Source: Gautieria morchelliformis (taxonomy: Eukaryota; Basidiomycota; Agaricomycetes; Gomphales; Gomphaceae). From it: DNA of 64,000 nucleotides. Positions 51,923-63,071 of this stretch are shown piece by piece. Numbering within the stretch: the first letter of the stretch is position 1; each line of letters begins with the position of its first letter. The translations under genes and the position numbers were made by a program. Under the pieces are notes generated by a model that made no database searches, was not told where the DNA came from, and saw nothing but the letters and a program-made list of their open reading frames with translations. The stretch is taken from positions 1 to 64,000 of the forward strand of contig WHVA01000084.1 in assembly GCA_015179125.1 (NCBI GenBank). The letters run 5' to 3'.

Positions 51923-52677
51923 GACCTATGTATTTCCTGCACCTTGCTACCCCCATTCCCTCGTTCGCTACTCCTCCTCCGTGTTCGCTTGGCTTCGCCC
52001 CTCCCTTCGGCCACGCCTCCTCTATGTTCTCTCCATTCACCCTTCGCCGCATTTCGCCGAACCGCTATTCGCTGCTCGCACATGTTGCCAACAAGGCACG
52101 CCATCAAATACGATCGATACCATTTACCTGGCGTGATGATTCATCACTAACCCCATCATCGTCTTAAATCCAACCCCTTTGGGTTTTCGTATGGCCAAAG
52201 TATGTTCGCGGAGCGTTCCTTCCGTAGGTCGTGTGGGATCGACCCAGTGGACGAAGAGTCCGTGCAGGGTGACATGTATGCGGGTCCCAAGACAGGGTTT
52301 CGTACATAAGTACCTTCGCCACCTTTACTCTCCGTCGTGTCATGTTCGCACCCCTCCCTCACTCTATTGTATTTTTATTCCATCTCCTTAGTATCATGAC
52401 TGCGCACCCCTATCCAACCCTGACTCGTGACGGCCTCTTTCCTATTCGCTGATACCTTACGAGCATTCGATATAAGTAGTTTACATTCGCATGTATATTC
52501 CCCAGTTCAATTATCATACGTCGTTTATCTTGTGCAGCTTTGACCTCGCCGTGGTCATCATCCTAAGCCTTCTCTTAGAGATTCCCATCTTCGACTAGCA
52601 AAGGACTTAGGGATCACTGGTGAGTTCTCATACTTCATCTTCGTTACCTTAGCCTTCGAACCATTTTCTGTGCTGTT

Positions 52678-52707
52678 GGCGAAGGGCTCCAAAGGAGCAC
52701 CTTCGCC
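52678..52707 (+). promoter_or_regulatory. conserved hairpin downstream of the LTR TATA box
   Basis: GGCGAAGG-GCTCC-AAA-GGAGC-A-CCTTCGCC folds into a 13-bp stem with one bulged A. The same structure lies at 57775-57804 with GCTCT/GGAGC, a G-U wobble. It would be near the start of the LTR transcript. Confidence 0.5.
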
Positions 52708-52952
52708 AGCGAAGGGATTGTCAAGACTTAGACAGCCCTTCCATGAGACCTTGCACGTTACATCGTCAAGAGTCACGGGCTATTTCGCTACGACTGTAGA
52801 TAGGGTGAACTCCGTTTAGGCAAACCCTCTTATCTTGTGAACATTCATTTGTTCACCTATTCGCCGAACGGCATACTTATTCGCACAAGTTAATCGGGCA
52901 TTCGCTGTGTTCACTAATACACGATATTAACGCTTGAAAACCTATCTTGACA

Positions 52953-53556
52953 GTTCCCATGGAGCCCATACTATCCCTTTCCTTTCGCCTACCCTCAGGC
53001 CGCCCCTGATGGTGATTCCGATGCTGCGAAGCCTGACAAATTCACAGGGAAAGAACCTCGCCTTCTCCGAACATTCATCGCTAGTTGTATTATGGTCTTC
53101 GACAACAAGCCCCAAAGGTTCCAGCAGGAGCGACAGCAAGTCTCCTACACAGCATCCTACCTCAGTGACATTGCCTTGATCTGGTGGCAACCTTTTCTCA
53201 TTCAGGTCCCAGAGCCTCCCATTCGGAGCAACTGGCTTATCTTTGTCGACGAACTTAACCGTCTTTTTGGTCAGGCCGACATCATCCAGGTTTCCGAGCA
53301 AGCTATTCGCAGGCTCAAGATGCTCGACACCCATCATGTTAATCACCACATGACCACATTTGCTGAGTTGTCCTCTTACGTCAAGTGGAACAATGCTGCC
53401 CTTTACGACGCTTTCTACAACAGCCTCACCGAGCACATCAAAGACCACATGCTCTCCTACGAACGTCCCGAAAGCCTCGACGATCTCAAACGTCAGGCTC
53501 TTCGCGTTGACAATCGCTACTGGGAGCGCCAAGGCGAAAAGCAGATTACAACCTCT
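52953..53556 (+). pseudogene. gag: A2 Gag, part 3 (capsid core)
   Basis: Reads DKFTGKEPRLLRTFIASCIM, ALIWWQPFLIQVPEPPIRSN and YNSLTEHIKDHMLSYERPES up to GEKQITTS. Frame changes occur near its start. It is cut by the LTR at 53557. Confidence 0.88.
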
Positions 53557-54887
53557 TGTCAAGATTGGTTTTTAGGCGTTAACATCGTGTATTAGTGAAC
53601 ACAGCGAATGCCCGAATAGCTTGTGCGAATAAGTATGCCGTTTGGCGAATACATGAACCAATGAATGTTCACAAGATAAGAGGGCTGCCCGAGCGGAGCT
53701 CGCCCTATCTACAGTCGTAGCGAAATAGCCCGTGGCACTTGACGATTTAATGTGCAAGGTGTCACGGAAGGAGTAGTCGTGGAAATCGTGGGAGGTAAGT
53801 CTCGCATAGTTTTGACCTTTCAGGTGCATTGTCTAAGTAGCGACAATCCCTTCGCCGGCAAAGGTGCTCCTTCGGAGCCCTTCACCTACAGCACAGAAAA
53901 TAGTTCGAAGGCTAAGGTAACGAAGATGAAGTATGAGAACTCACCAGTGATTCCTAAGTCCTCTGCTAGTCGAAGATGGAAATCTCCAAGAGAAGGCTTA
54001 AGACGATGACCACGGCGAGGTCAAAGCTGCACAAGATGGACGACGTATGATAATTGAACTGGGGAATATACATGCGAATGTAAACTACTTATATCGAATG
54101 CTCGTAAGGTATCAGCGAATAGGAAAGAGGCCGTTGTGAGTTAGGGTTGGATAGGGGTGCACAGTCATGATACAACATAGATGAAATAAACATACAATAC
54201 AATGAGAGAAGAGGGAGAACATGAAACGACGGAGGGTGAAGGTGGCGAAGACACCTATGTACGAAATCATGTCTTGGGGCCCGCATATACCCTGCCCTGC
54301 ACGGGTTCTTCATCTACTGGGTTGATCCCACACGACCCACAGGTAGGACGTCCCGCGAACGCACCCTGCTCATATGAACACCAAAAGGGGGTTGGATCGA
54401 GAAGCTGATGGAGTTACTGACGAGCCATTCTGCCAGATCGGGATGTTGATCGTGGTTTGATGGTGTGCCTGTTGGCGAATGATGCGAGCAGCGAATGACC
54501 GTTCTGCGAAATGCGAGGAAGGGCCAGCGGAGATGACATAGGGCAGGAGTGGTCGAGGTGGAGGGCGAAGATGAGCGAGCACAGAAGAGGAGTAGCAAAA
54601 GGGGAAATGGGGATAACAAGGTGCAAGAAATACACAGGTCATGACAATCCAATTACCCGAACGCCATCAGAAGAGGGTTGCGCAGAGGAGGTGGTAGACC
54701 CAGCGATGACTGCTGAGTCAGTCCAAAGACGTCGATTGTGCATGTTGACAGTGTGGCTATGGTAATTGGCGCAAACAGCGAGAATTGGTTGCCGAACATG
54801 GCAATGGCGATCGGAAAGAATACGAAGGTGGAGTGAGAAAATAGGAAAACTGAGCATCTGACTATGGGAAATAAACGCGTCATGACA
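53557..54887 (-). mobile_element. A LTR in A2 Gag, minus strand, no TSD
   Basis: 1,331 bp, TGTCATGACG...CTTGACA on the minus strand. The left flank CCTCT and right flank CAGGG differ, and about 230 bp of Gag between ITTS and AIFTLEGDP are missing, so the insertion was followed by a deletion or recombination. It carries an extra segment of about 65 bp near 53766-53833. Confidence 0.88.
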
Positions 54888-55245
54888 CAGGGCTATCTTC
54901 ACCCTCGAAGGCGACCCTCAGGTTGAGATTGTCAAAGAGGTTCCCAAGATAGCAAAAGCTCTCCCGCGGAAGATTAGCTCGCGGTCCCTCTGTGGTGTTA
55001 AGAATGGATCGCTTTACTCCTTCGAACAACGACCCTACCCACTCTGTACAATCGCTGTATCTGTTCGCTTTGACTATCCTGTCCCCCCTTCATCTCTCCC
55101 CACCCATGTACACCTTCCCAGTCTCTAATCCCTTCCTACGCTCATTGACTCTGGTGCCACTCTGAATTTCATTGATAACTCGTTCCTCTCTCATCCTATT
55201 TCTTAAAAATCCATCGCCCCAACTCCCCGAAGATGTCTCCTTTTC
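54888..55245 (+). pseudogene. A2 Gag end and protease relic
   Basis: AIFTLEGDPQVEI continues in one frame through CGVKNGSLYSFEQRPYPLCT to a stop, then LIDSGATLNFIDNSFLSHP at about 55148-55204. D-S-G-A-T is a retroviral-type aspartic protease active site. It shows that the A family once had pol. One base is missing at the Gag stop compared with A1 and A3, fusing Gag and this segment. Confidence 0.65.
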
Positions 55246-55389
55246 CTTCTTCTTGTTAGCACACTAGCCACTACTTGTCTCGTTCGCCCGAACACATAGA
55301 TATTCATCTCATTTAGCAACTCCAAACAGATATTCTCACCACTTGGAACAAAGCAACACTCTTCGGTTACCTCCACCACACATTCCGAA

Positions 55390-56010
55390 TCCTCCTCCCC
55401 GCTATTCTTGGGTTACGCCCCAAACACGGTGATTGGACCACTCTATTCCACCTCGGTCCTTCCACCAGGTGTCTTTTCTTCTCTTTGCCCTTTCCTATCC
55501 CAAATATTTCTGTTTTCGCACAGACGTTCGATGTGGACGGCAAACTATTCACTACCTCCGTACAGCCTATCGAGCATCACTCTGCCAAGTCCTCCATATC
55601 GCTGCTCGTTATTCGTCCCCGCTATCCTTGGGTTACACCCCGAACATGGCGATTGGACCACTCTATTCCACCTCGGTCCTTCCACCAGGTGTCTTTTCTT
55701 CTCTTCGCCCTTTCCTATCCCAAACCTTTCTGTTTTCACGCAGACATTTGACATGGCCGGCAAACTATTCGCTACCTCAGCAAAGCCTACAGAGCATCAC
55801 TCTGCCGAGTCCTCCATATCACTGTTCAATACTCGTCCCCGCTATCCTTGGGCTACACCCCAAACACGGCAATTGGACCACTCTATTTACACCTTGGTCC
55901 TTCCACCAGGTGTCATTTCTTTCCTCCGCCCTTTCCTATCCCGAATCACTCTGGCTACGAACAGACGTTCGCCATGGATAGCGAACCATTCCGCCTTCCA
56001 AAGAATTCGT
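55390..56010 (+). repeat. 220-bp tandem repeat (A2)
   Basis: Landmarks CCCCGCTATYCTTGGGTTAC occur at about 55398, 55617 and 55837. Unit content matches the A1 and A3 arrays. Coding potential in any one frame is not conserved across the units by eye. Confidence 0.85.
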
Positions 56011-56316
56011 CCCAAACTATCCTAACGCACTTTACCCGTCGGGGCAACGTGTACCATAGAAGGGGGATGGTACTTGGGAGAACCCCCAACCCTTTCATTC
56101 AGAGAACTTGAGGATCCCTTTGGCATCCTTCGCATGACCTCACTTCCCATTCACCATCACTCCTAGTCGGAATCTCTCATAGTCACATTCGCCAAAAGAA
56201 CACGGCAGCTCGCCTACTTTCACGCGAAGTCCCCGAAGAGTCCTAGCGCTTAGGTCACCATACAAGAGACAAAACACACTTCTATGTTCACAATGATTAC
56301 CATAACCAACTCTACT

Positions 56317-56812
56317 CTATTTTATTAATTTCCTAATAGTCGCTTGGACTCCCTCTAGCTCTAAAATAGCCCCATTCAACACGTTCAGTTTTACCGACAA
56401 ATCGTTCAACTTCATGGACACATTCCTCATCAGGCCCTCTGACCTCTCCACCAGCTCCTCCACCTTCTCCTCACCAGCCAGCGTAGACGTTTGGGTACCT
56501 TCGAAGGTATCTGGAAATCATCCAAAAAGATAGCGAAAGTAATAGAAGGAACTTACCAAGAATACCCTTCGACGAGATCGAAGGATGGCCCGCCGCGAAA
56601 CTCTTATCTTCACCTTGCCTTTCCCCTTACTCTTCGCCCCCCGCTCCTTCACCTCACCCTCTCGGGCATCCTTCTCCTCCTTCACCTCATACTCTAGAGG
56701 GGGGATAACGGCTCCACATCAGTTCGGATGGTGCGAGAGAGACTTTAGGAAAGAAGGGCTTACCCTCAGGTGAGACACAGCCCTGTCGATCACGGATACA
56801 CCTGTCATGACA
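56317..56812 (-). pseudogene. opposite-strand zinc-cluster gene of A2, 3' part
   Basis: The last exon 56510-56317 ends in a TAG (56319-56317). An intron of about 46 bp with a GTAAGT donor (56556-56551) precedes it. The next exon, 56693-56557, is Lys/Ser-rich. A third exon begins at 56764 and is cut by the A3 LTR at 56813 within the second half of the cysteine cluster. Exon borders match those of A1 and A3. Confidence 0.75.
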
Positions 56813-57567
56813 CATTTATTCTTCATAACTCAGGTGCTCTGTCATGACATTTCTCACCCCATTTCCGTGTTCGTTCCAATCGCCATTGTCATGTTCGGCA
56901 ACCGATGTTCGCTGATTCGAGCCCGTTACCATCGCCACGCCGTTGAACGCACGACCGACGGCTTTGGACTGACTTGACAAGTCATCACTGGGTCTACCAC
57001 CTCCTCTGATGGACCCTCTCTCGATGGTGTTCTGACAATCGGATTGTCAGGACCTATGTATTTCCTGCACCTTGTTACCCCCATTCCCTCGTTCGCTACT
57101 CCTCCTCCATGTTCGCTCGGCTTCGCCCCTCCCTTCGGCCACGCCTCCTCTATGTTCTCTCCGTTCACCCTTCGCCGCATTTCGCCAACGAGGCACGCCA
57201 TCAAATACAATCGATACCAGTTACCCGGCATAATGATTCATCACTAACCCCATCATCTTCTTAAATCCAACCCCTTTGGGTTTTCGTATGGCCAAAGTAT
57301 GTTCGCGGAGCGTTCCTTCCATAGGTCGTGTGGGATCAACCCAGTGGACGAAGAGTCCATGCAGGGTGACATGTATGCAGGTCCCAAGACATGGTTTCGT
57401 ACATAAGTACCTTCGCCACCTTTACTCTCCGTCGTTTCATGTTCACACCCCTCCCTCACTCTATTGTATGTTTATTCCATCTACTTAGTATCATGACTGC
57501 GCACCCCTATCCAACCCTGACTCGTGACGGCCTCTTTCCTATTCGCTGATACTGTACGAGCATTCGA

Positions 57568-57573
57568 TATAAG
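57568..57573 (+). promoter_or_regulatory. TATA box of A LTR
   Basis: TATAAG within CATTCGATATAAGTAGTTTA, conserved in every A LTR copy in the window. Confidence 0.6.
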
Positions 57574-57774
57574 TAGTTTACATTCACATGTATATTCCCC
57601 AGTTCAATTACCATATGTCGTCCATCTTGTGCAAACTTGACCTCGCTGTGATCATCGTCTTGAGCCTCTCCTTGAAGATTTCTATCTTCGACCAGCCAAG
57701 GACTTAGGCATCACTGGTGAGTTCTCATACTTCATCTTCGTTACCTTAGCCTTCGAACAACTTTCTGTGCTGTT

Positions 57775-57804
57775 GGCGAAGGGCTCTGAAGGAGCACCTT
57801 CGCC
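57775..57804 (+). promoter_or_regulatory. conserved LTR hairpin (A3)
   Basis: GGCGAAGG-GCTCT-GAA-GGAGC-A-CCTTCGCC, the same stem as at 52678-52707 with one C-to-T change that still pairs as U-G. Confidence 0.5.
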
Positions 57805-58095
57805 AGCGAAGGGACCGCCGAAACTTAGCCAGCCCTTCCGCGAAATCTTGCATGTTACATCGTCAAGTGCTGCGAGCTATTTCACTACGACTGTAGATAG
57901 GGCGAGCCCCGTTCGGGCAACCCTCTTGTTTCGTGAACATTCATCGGTTCACTTATTCGCCGAACGGCATACTTATTCGCACAAGTTATTCGGGCATTCG
58001 CTGTGTTCACTAATACACGATATTAACGCCTAAAAACCAATCTTGACAGTATAATTGAACTAACAGCTACAGTCAAAAGCATTACCCTATTTTCC

Positions 58096-60291
58096 ATGTC
58101 ATCTACACAACAAGAGAATCCTGTTGTCCATAGAACCCGCTCGACAGGTCCAGTTCCCACTCCAGCACCACTCCAGAGGCGAGCAGCTTCCGCCTCGTTC
58201 CCTTCGCAAAACCCCACAGAGGACATCATCCCTTTCTCTCGCCTCGTCGCCATGTCTGCATCTCGGCCTACACCATACCACCCAGTCCCCGAACACGCAT
58301 CACCGCCTCATTTCGATGTTCAACGGCAGCTGACTCCAGGCGAACAGCATTTCTCCCCCCAGCGACCATCTTCAGCCAGTACCCCCATACCTAGTCATAG
58401 GCCCGGCACCGATTCTTTACGCCGCTTATTCGCACCTAATTCGCCCAGCGGTCGCCCACAAAACCTTAGCACATTTCAAGAACCTTATCCTTCTAGGCTC
58501 CCTCGGATTGCCGGGGCTTCAGGACTCAGATTACAATCGGCCTTCGCACGACCCCACTTGCCACCTGCTTCGCCTAGTCACACTCCGAACCCTTTTCTCG
58601 ACGTGCACTACGCCCAGCATCCTCTTAACCCCCAGCCTACATCTCCTCTCAATTCTAGGCATACCACCCCTGTACACGCAGAATCCCTGGGCTCGCACAC
58701 CCGCTTCGCACAATTCTTCATCTCATTCGCATCACTCACATGTTTCTTCGCACTCTTCGCAGGCTCTTCGCAGTCCTCACCATTCGATACATAGTGACCA
58801 TACTCGAGTCAGCTCTCACACTACTTCCTCTCGCGAGGCACCATTTACGGACCAGGGACATCACGCTGACCCTGCGCCCGAGCAAAATCTTGGCTATCCC
58901 GTTACTGGCGTGCCCTATTATGACCCAAATGCTTTGCCTTTCGGCAGTGCTCCACCTCTATTCGCAGGACAACCTCACCCGTTCTTGGGACAACCTCCCC
59001 TGCACCAACCTCCAGCCCAGATTCCTGCCCCACCTGGCGGGCCTGTGCCCCTTCCATTCGCGGGACAACCTCCCCCGCAACAGCCTCTGGCACAGATTCC
59101 TGCCCCACCTGGCAGGCCTGCGCCTTTTCCATTCGCGGGACAGCCTCTCCCCTTCGCGGGAGGACCTCCCCCGCAGCAACCTCCAGCACAGATTCCTGCC
59201 CCACCTGGCGGGCCTGCACCGCCTCCTCCACCACCTCTCGGGCCACCATTTCCCCATTTCGGAGTACCTCCAATCGGGCCTCCTGGACCACCTGGGCCCC
59301 CCGGACCTCCTGGAACACCTCCACCCTTTGGTGGAGGGCCTTGGCCGCAACCAGGGTTCCCATGGAACCCCTACTATCCCTTTCCTTTCGCCTACCCTCA
59401 GGCCGCCCCGATGGTGATTCCGATGCTGCGAAACCCGACAAATTCACAGGGAAAGAACCTCGCCTTCTCCGAACGTTCATCGCTAGCTGTATTATGGTCT
59501 TCGACAACAAGCCCCAAAAGTTCCAACAGGAGTGACAGCGAGTCTCCTACGCAGCATCCTACCTCAGCGACATTGCCTTGATCTGGTGGCAGCCTTTTCT
59601 AATTCAGTTCCCAGAACCTCCCATTCGGAGCAACTGGCTTATCTTTGTCGACAAACTTAATCGTCTTTTCGGTCAGGCCGACATCATCCAGGTGTCCGAG
59701 CGAGCTATTCGCAGGCTCAAAATGCTCGACACCCATCGTGTCAATCGCCACATGACCACATTTGCTGAGTTGTCCTCTTACGTCGAGTGGAACGATGCCA
59801 CCCTTTACGACGCCTTCTACAACAGCCTTGCCGAGCGCATCAAAGACCACATGCTCTCCTACGAACGTCCCGAAAGCCTTGACGATCTCAAACGTCAGGC
59901 TCTTCGCATCGACAATCGCTACTGGGAGCGCCAAGGCGAAAAGCAGATTACAACCTCTATTCGTCCCCCTTCTTCTTCCGAACCTTCTGTTACACCACGT
60001 GCTAACACTCGACCCAGACCCCCTGCCGCAGCCAAGCCCGACGAACAGAAAGATCTTTCCGGCATCCTCGATGTTACTGGACGTCTGACTGAAGCCGAGA
60101 AAGAGCGACGAAAAACCAAAGGCCTTTGCCCTTATTGCGGCGAACCCCCCACACATCACACGAAGGGGTGCCGCTTCCAAGAGTCTGCCCCAACTACTGG
60201 CAGAGCTATCTTCACTCTCGAAGGCGACCCCCAGGTTGCGATTCTCGAAGAGGTTCCCGAAGATGGTGAAAGCTCTCCCGTGGAATATTAA
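58096..60291 (+). pseudogene. gag: Ty3/gypsy Gag of element A3
   Basis: ATG 58096 (MSSTQQENPVVHRTRSTG) leads to a stop at 60289-60291 (DGESSPVEY). Domains: Ser/Pro-rich start; IPAPPGGP repeats; collagen-like GPPGPPGPPGPPG; capsid core WWQPFLIQFPEPPIRSNWLI and AFYNSLAERIKDHMLSYERP; CPYCGEPPTHHTKGC knuckle. The knuckle spacing is CX2CX5HX4C, one residue off the canonical form. Lesions: +1 near 58686, -1 near 59408 and a TGA near 59533 where the other copies have CGA. It is the longest and least damaged Gag of the family here. Confidence 0.9.
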
Positions 60292-61429
60292 GCTCGCGGC
60301 CCCTCTGTGGTGTTAAGAACGGCTCGTTTTAGCCCATCGAACAACGACCTTACCCACTTTGTACGAATCCCTGTACCTGTTCGCTTTTACTATCCTGCCT
60401 TCTTCACCTCTTCCCATCCATGTACACCTTCTCAGTCTCTGATTCTTTCTCCTCTCATCCTAGTTCTGAAAAATCCTCACACAAATGTCTCTTTCTCCTC
60501 CTCCTTGTAAAAACACACTAGCCACGACTTGTCTCGTTCGCTGAACACGTACATATCCGTCTCATTCAGAACAAATTCTGCCTCGATAGATAGTCTTTCC
60601 ACATACCACTCTTCAGTTACCTTCGACACACATTCCGAACACTCGTCCCCGCTATCCTTGTGTTACGCCCCGAACACGGCAATTGGACAACTCTATCACA
60701 CCTTGGATCTTCCTCCAGGTGTCGTTTCTTTGTTCACTCTTTCCTATCCCAAATCTTCCTGTTTTCGCACAGACGTTCGACATGGACGGCAGACTATTCG
60801 CTACCTCAGTAGAAGCCTATCGAACATCACTCTACCGAGTCCTCCATATCGCTGCTTTCTACTCGTCCCTGCTATCCTTGGGTTACGCCCCAAACACGGC
60901 GATTAGACAATTCTATTACACCTTGGATCTTCCTCCAGGTGTCGTTCCTTTGTTCGCTCTCTCCTATCCCGGATCTTCCTGTTTTCGCACAGACGCTCAA
61001 CATGGACGGCACACTATTCGCTACTTCTACAAAGGCCTATCGAGCATCACTTTACCGAGTCCTCCAGACCGCCGCTTTATTCCTGTCCCCGCTATCCTTG
61101 GGTTACGCCCCGAACACAGCAATTGGACAAACTCTATTACACCTCAGCTCTCCCAAACAGCGTCCCGAACCACCCCCACGCATTTTACCCGTCGGGGCGA
61201 CGTGTACCATAAAGGGGGGAATGGTGCTTGAGCAGTGGATAAACTCCTCACAGCTCCTACATGCTAGAAACCTGGCGATCACTTCAGCCCCCTTTGCACA
61301 GCTTCGCCTACTTTCACACGAAGCACCCGAAGGGACCCAAGGCTTAAAAGCCCCATCGAAAAGAAAAATAGAAATGTAAAATGCAAGAAAATATTCTATG
61401 TTCAGATTGTTTATACAACGACCCCTACC
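60292..61429 (+). other. A3 linker region
   Basis: The region after Gag (with TAA and then degenerate pol-like remnants but no intact protease) passes into the 220-bp repeats and then a purine tract (ACCATAAAGGGGGG near 61207-61220). A polypurine tract followed by non-LTR sequence suggests that the opposite-strand gene was added behind an older 3' end. Confidence 0.45.
60640..61160 (+). repeat. 220-bp tandem repeat (A3)
   Basis: CTCGTCCC(C/T)GCTATCCTTG landmarks lie at 60642, 60862 and about 61082, a period of exactly 220 bp. About two and a half units are present. Confidence 0.88.
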
Positions 61430-62210
61430 CTACTTCATCAATTTTCTGATCATCGCCTGGACCCCCTCTAGTTCTAATACCTCTCCGCTCAAATCGTTGA
61501 GCTTTCGAGACACACTCCTCATCAACTCCTCCGACCTCTCCACCAGATCCTCCACCCTCTCCTCGCTGGCCAGCGTAGACGTTCGGGTACCTTCGGGGGT
61601 ATCTGGGAATCAGCCGAAGATATTCGGGAAGAGGGTGTAGCAGGCTTACCAAGGATGCCCTTCGACGAAATCGAGGACGAACCCGTCGCCAATCCCTTAT
61701 CCTTTGCTTTCCCCTTCCTCTTCCCTTTCGATCCTCACTCCTTTACCTCTGGCTCTCGACCATCCTTCTCGTCCTTCGCCACGTACTCTAGAGGAGGGAT
61801 AAGGACTCCACATGAGTTCGGACGGTGTAGGAGGAATGGAGAAAGAGGAGACTTACCCTCTGCCGCGACACAGCCCTGGCGATCACGAATACATCGCCCA
61901 CACATCTTCCCCGCCTCGCCACTACAGGTGTGACCATAGCGAAGGCATCGCCCACACTTCGCAGGCCTCCTCAATACGTCGTGCTACGGGGAAGCACGCA
62001 GTCAGCGGGCGAAGTACTTCGACAAAGGCGCATGCTGCTTACCCCTTGATAAATCAGCCACCCAAGCAAATATGCGTGCTCGGGGTAGCCATGTTTAACC
62101 CATTCCTCCACCTCTTCGCGCAGGTCCCCCCGAAAGTCAGGGCGAACCTTCAGCTTTACCCGCGTTCACTCGATAAGCATGGAGAGAGGAGACGATTCGT
62201 TATCAGCCAT
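61430..62210 (-). pseudogene. opposite-strand zinc-cluster gene of A3
   Basis: Four exons on the minus strand: 62210-62043, 61983-61857, 61787-61650 and 61602-61430, with introns of 59, 69 and 47 bp, all GT-AG. It starts with an ATG (MADNESSPLSMLIE), then an in-frame TGA, then KLKVRPDFRGDLREEVEEW and KHGYPEHAYLLGWLIYQG. Exon 2 carries CX2CX6CX7CX2CX6C (KCGRCLRYGHTC, KMCGRCIRDRQGC; one extra Cys of A1 is Arg). Exon 3 is basic and has a TGA where A1 has CGA. Exon 4 is a coiled coil (VEDLVERSEELMRSVSRKLN). The start lies about 180 bp from the 3' LTR, so a promoter could sit in that gap or in the LTR read backwards. Confidence 0.8.
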
Positions 62211-62378
62211 GATGGATCAAGTGGTAGAATGGACCCGTCGCCTCACATCCCAACGCCTTTTAAAGCCCAGGGCTGAGCCGTGCACGGACGAGGCGGCGAG
62301 AGATCGTATCGGGGGCACTATTACGTCTTCAAGCTCGTCCCCCGTCCTAGAGCACTACGTCGTTGGACTCCGAAGCTA

Positions 62379-62390
62379 GAAGGGGGGTGC
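62379..62390 (+). promoter_or_regulatory. polypurine tract before the A3 3' LTR
   Basis: AGAAGGGGGGTGC directly precedes TGTCATGAC of the 3' LTR, the expected second-strand primer site of an LTR element. Confidence 0.7.
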
Positions 62391-63071
62391 TGTCATGACA
62401 CGTTTATTCTTCATAACTCAGGTGCTCTGTCATGACATTTCTCACCCCATTTCCGTGTTCGTTCCAATCGCCATTGTCATGTTCGGCAACCGATGTTCGC
62501 TGATTCGAGCCCGTTACCATCACCATGCCGTTGAACGCATGACCAACGGCTTTGGACTGACTTGACAAGTCATCACTGGGTCTACCACCTCCTCTGCTGG
62601 ACCTCTCTCGATGGTGTTCTGACAATCGGATTGTCAGGACCTATGTATTTCCTGCACCTTGCTACCCCCATTCCCTCGTTCGCTACTCCTCCTCCGTGTT
62701 CGCTCGGCTTCGCCCCTCCCTTCGGCCACGCCTCCTCTATGTTCTCTCCATTCACCCTTCGCCGCATTTCGCCGAACCGCTATTCGCTGCTCGCACATTT
62801 CGCCAACGAGGCACACCATCAAATACGATCGATACCAGTTACCCAGCGTAATGATTCATCACTAACCCCATCATCTTCTTAAATCCAACCCCTTTGGGTT
62901 TTCATATGGCCAAAGTATGTTCGCGGAGCATTCCTTCCGTAGGTCGTGTGGGATCGACCCAGTGGACGAAGAGTCCGTGCAGGGTGACATGTATGCGGGT
63001 CCCAAGGCATGGTTTTGTACATAAGTACCTTCACCACCTTTACTCTCCGTCGTTTCATGTTTGCACCCCTC
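62391..63071 (+). mobile_element. 3' LTR of A3, first part
   Basis: It matches the 5' LTR from its TGTCATGACACG start for about 680 bp, including the U3 palindrome at 62619-62637. It is interrupted by another A LTR after GCACCCCTC. Confidence 0.92.

Larger units (their letters stand above)
51679..52952 (+). mobile_element. solo A LTR in A2 Gag, TSD GTTCC
   Basis: 1,274 bp, TGTCATGCCG...CTATCTTGACA, flanked by GTTCC at 51674-51678 and 52953-52957. It contains the U3 palindrome, the TATAAGT box near 52471 and the hairpin at 52678-52707. Confidence 0.93.
47480..56812 (+). mobile_element. LTR element A, copy A2, heavily interrupted
   Basis: The 5' LTR (47480-49336), Gag in four pieces, a protease relic, 220-bp repeats and the 3' part of the opposite-strand zinc-cluster gene follow on the plus strand. 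Interruptions: a foreign solo LTR in the 5' LTR, A-family LTRs at 49869, 51679 and 53557, and element A3 at 56813. The rest of A2 should resume beyond the window. Confidence 0.88.
56813..58048 (+). mobile_element. 5' LTR of A3
   Basis: 1,236 bp, TGTCATGACACATTTATTC...CCAATCTTGACA, followed by GTATAATTGAACTAACAGC before Gag. The U3 palindrome is at 57032-57050. Confidence 0.93.

Noticed and set aside
50866-52167. 433-codon ORF
   Set aside because: It is an out-of-frame reading through A2 Gag and the LTR inserted in it.
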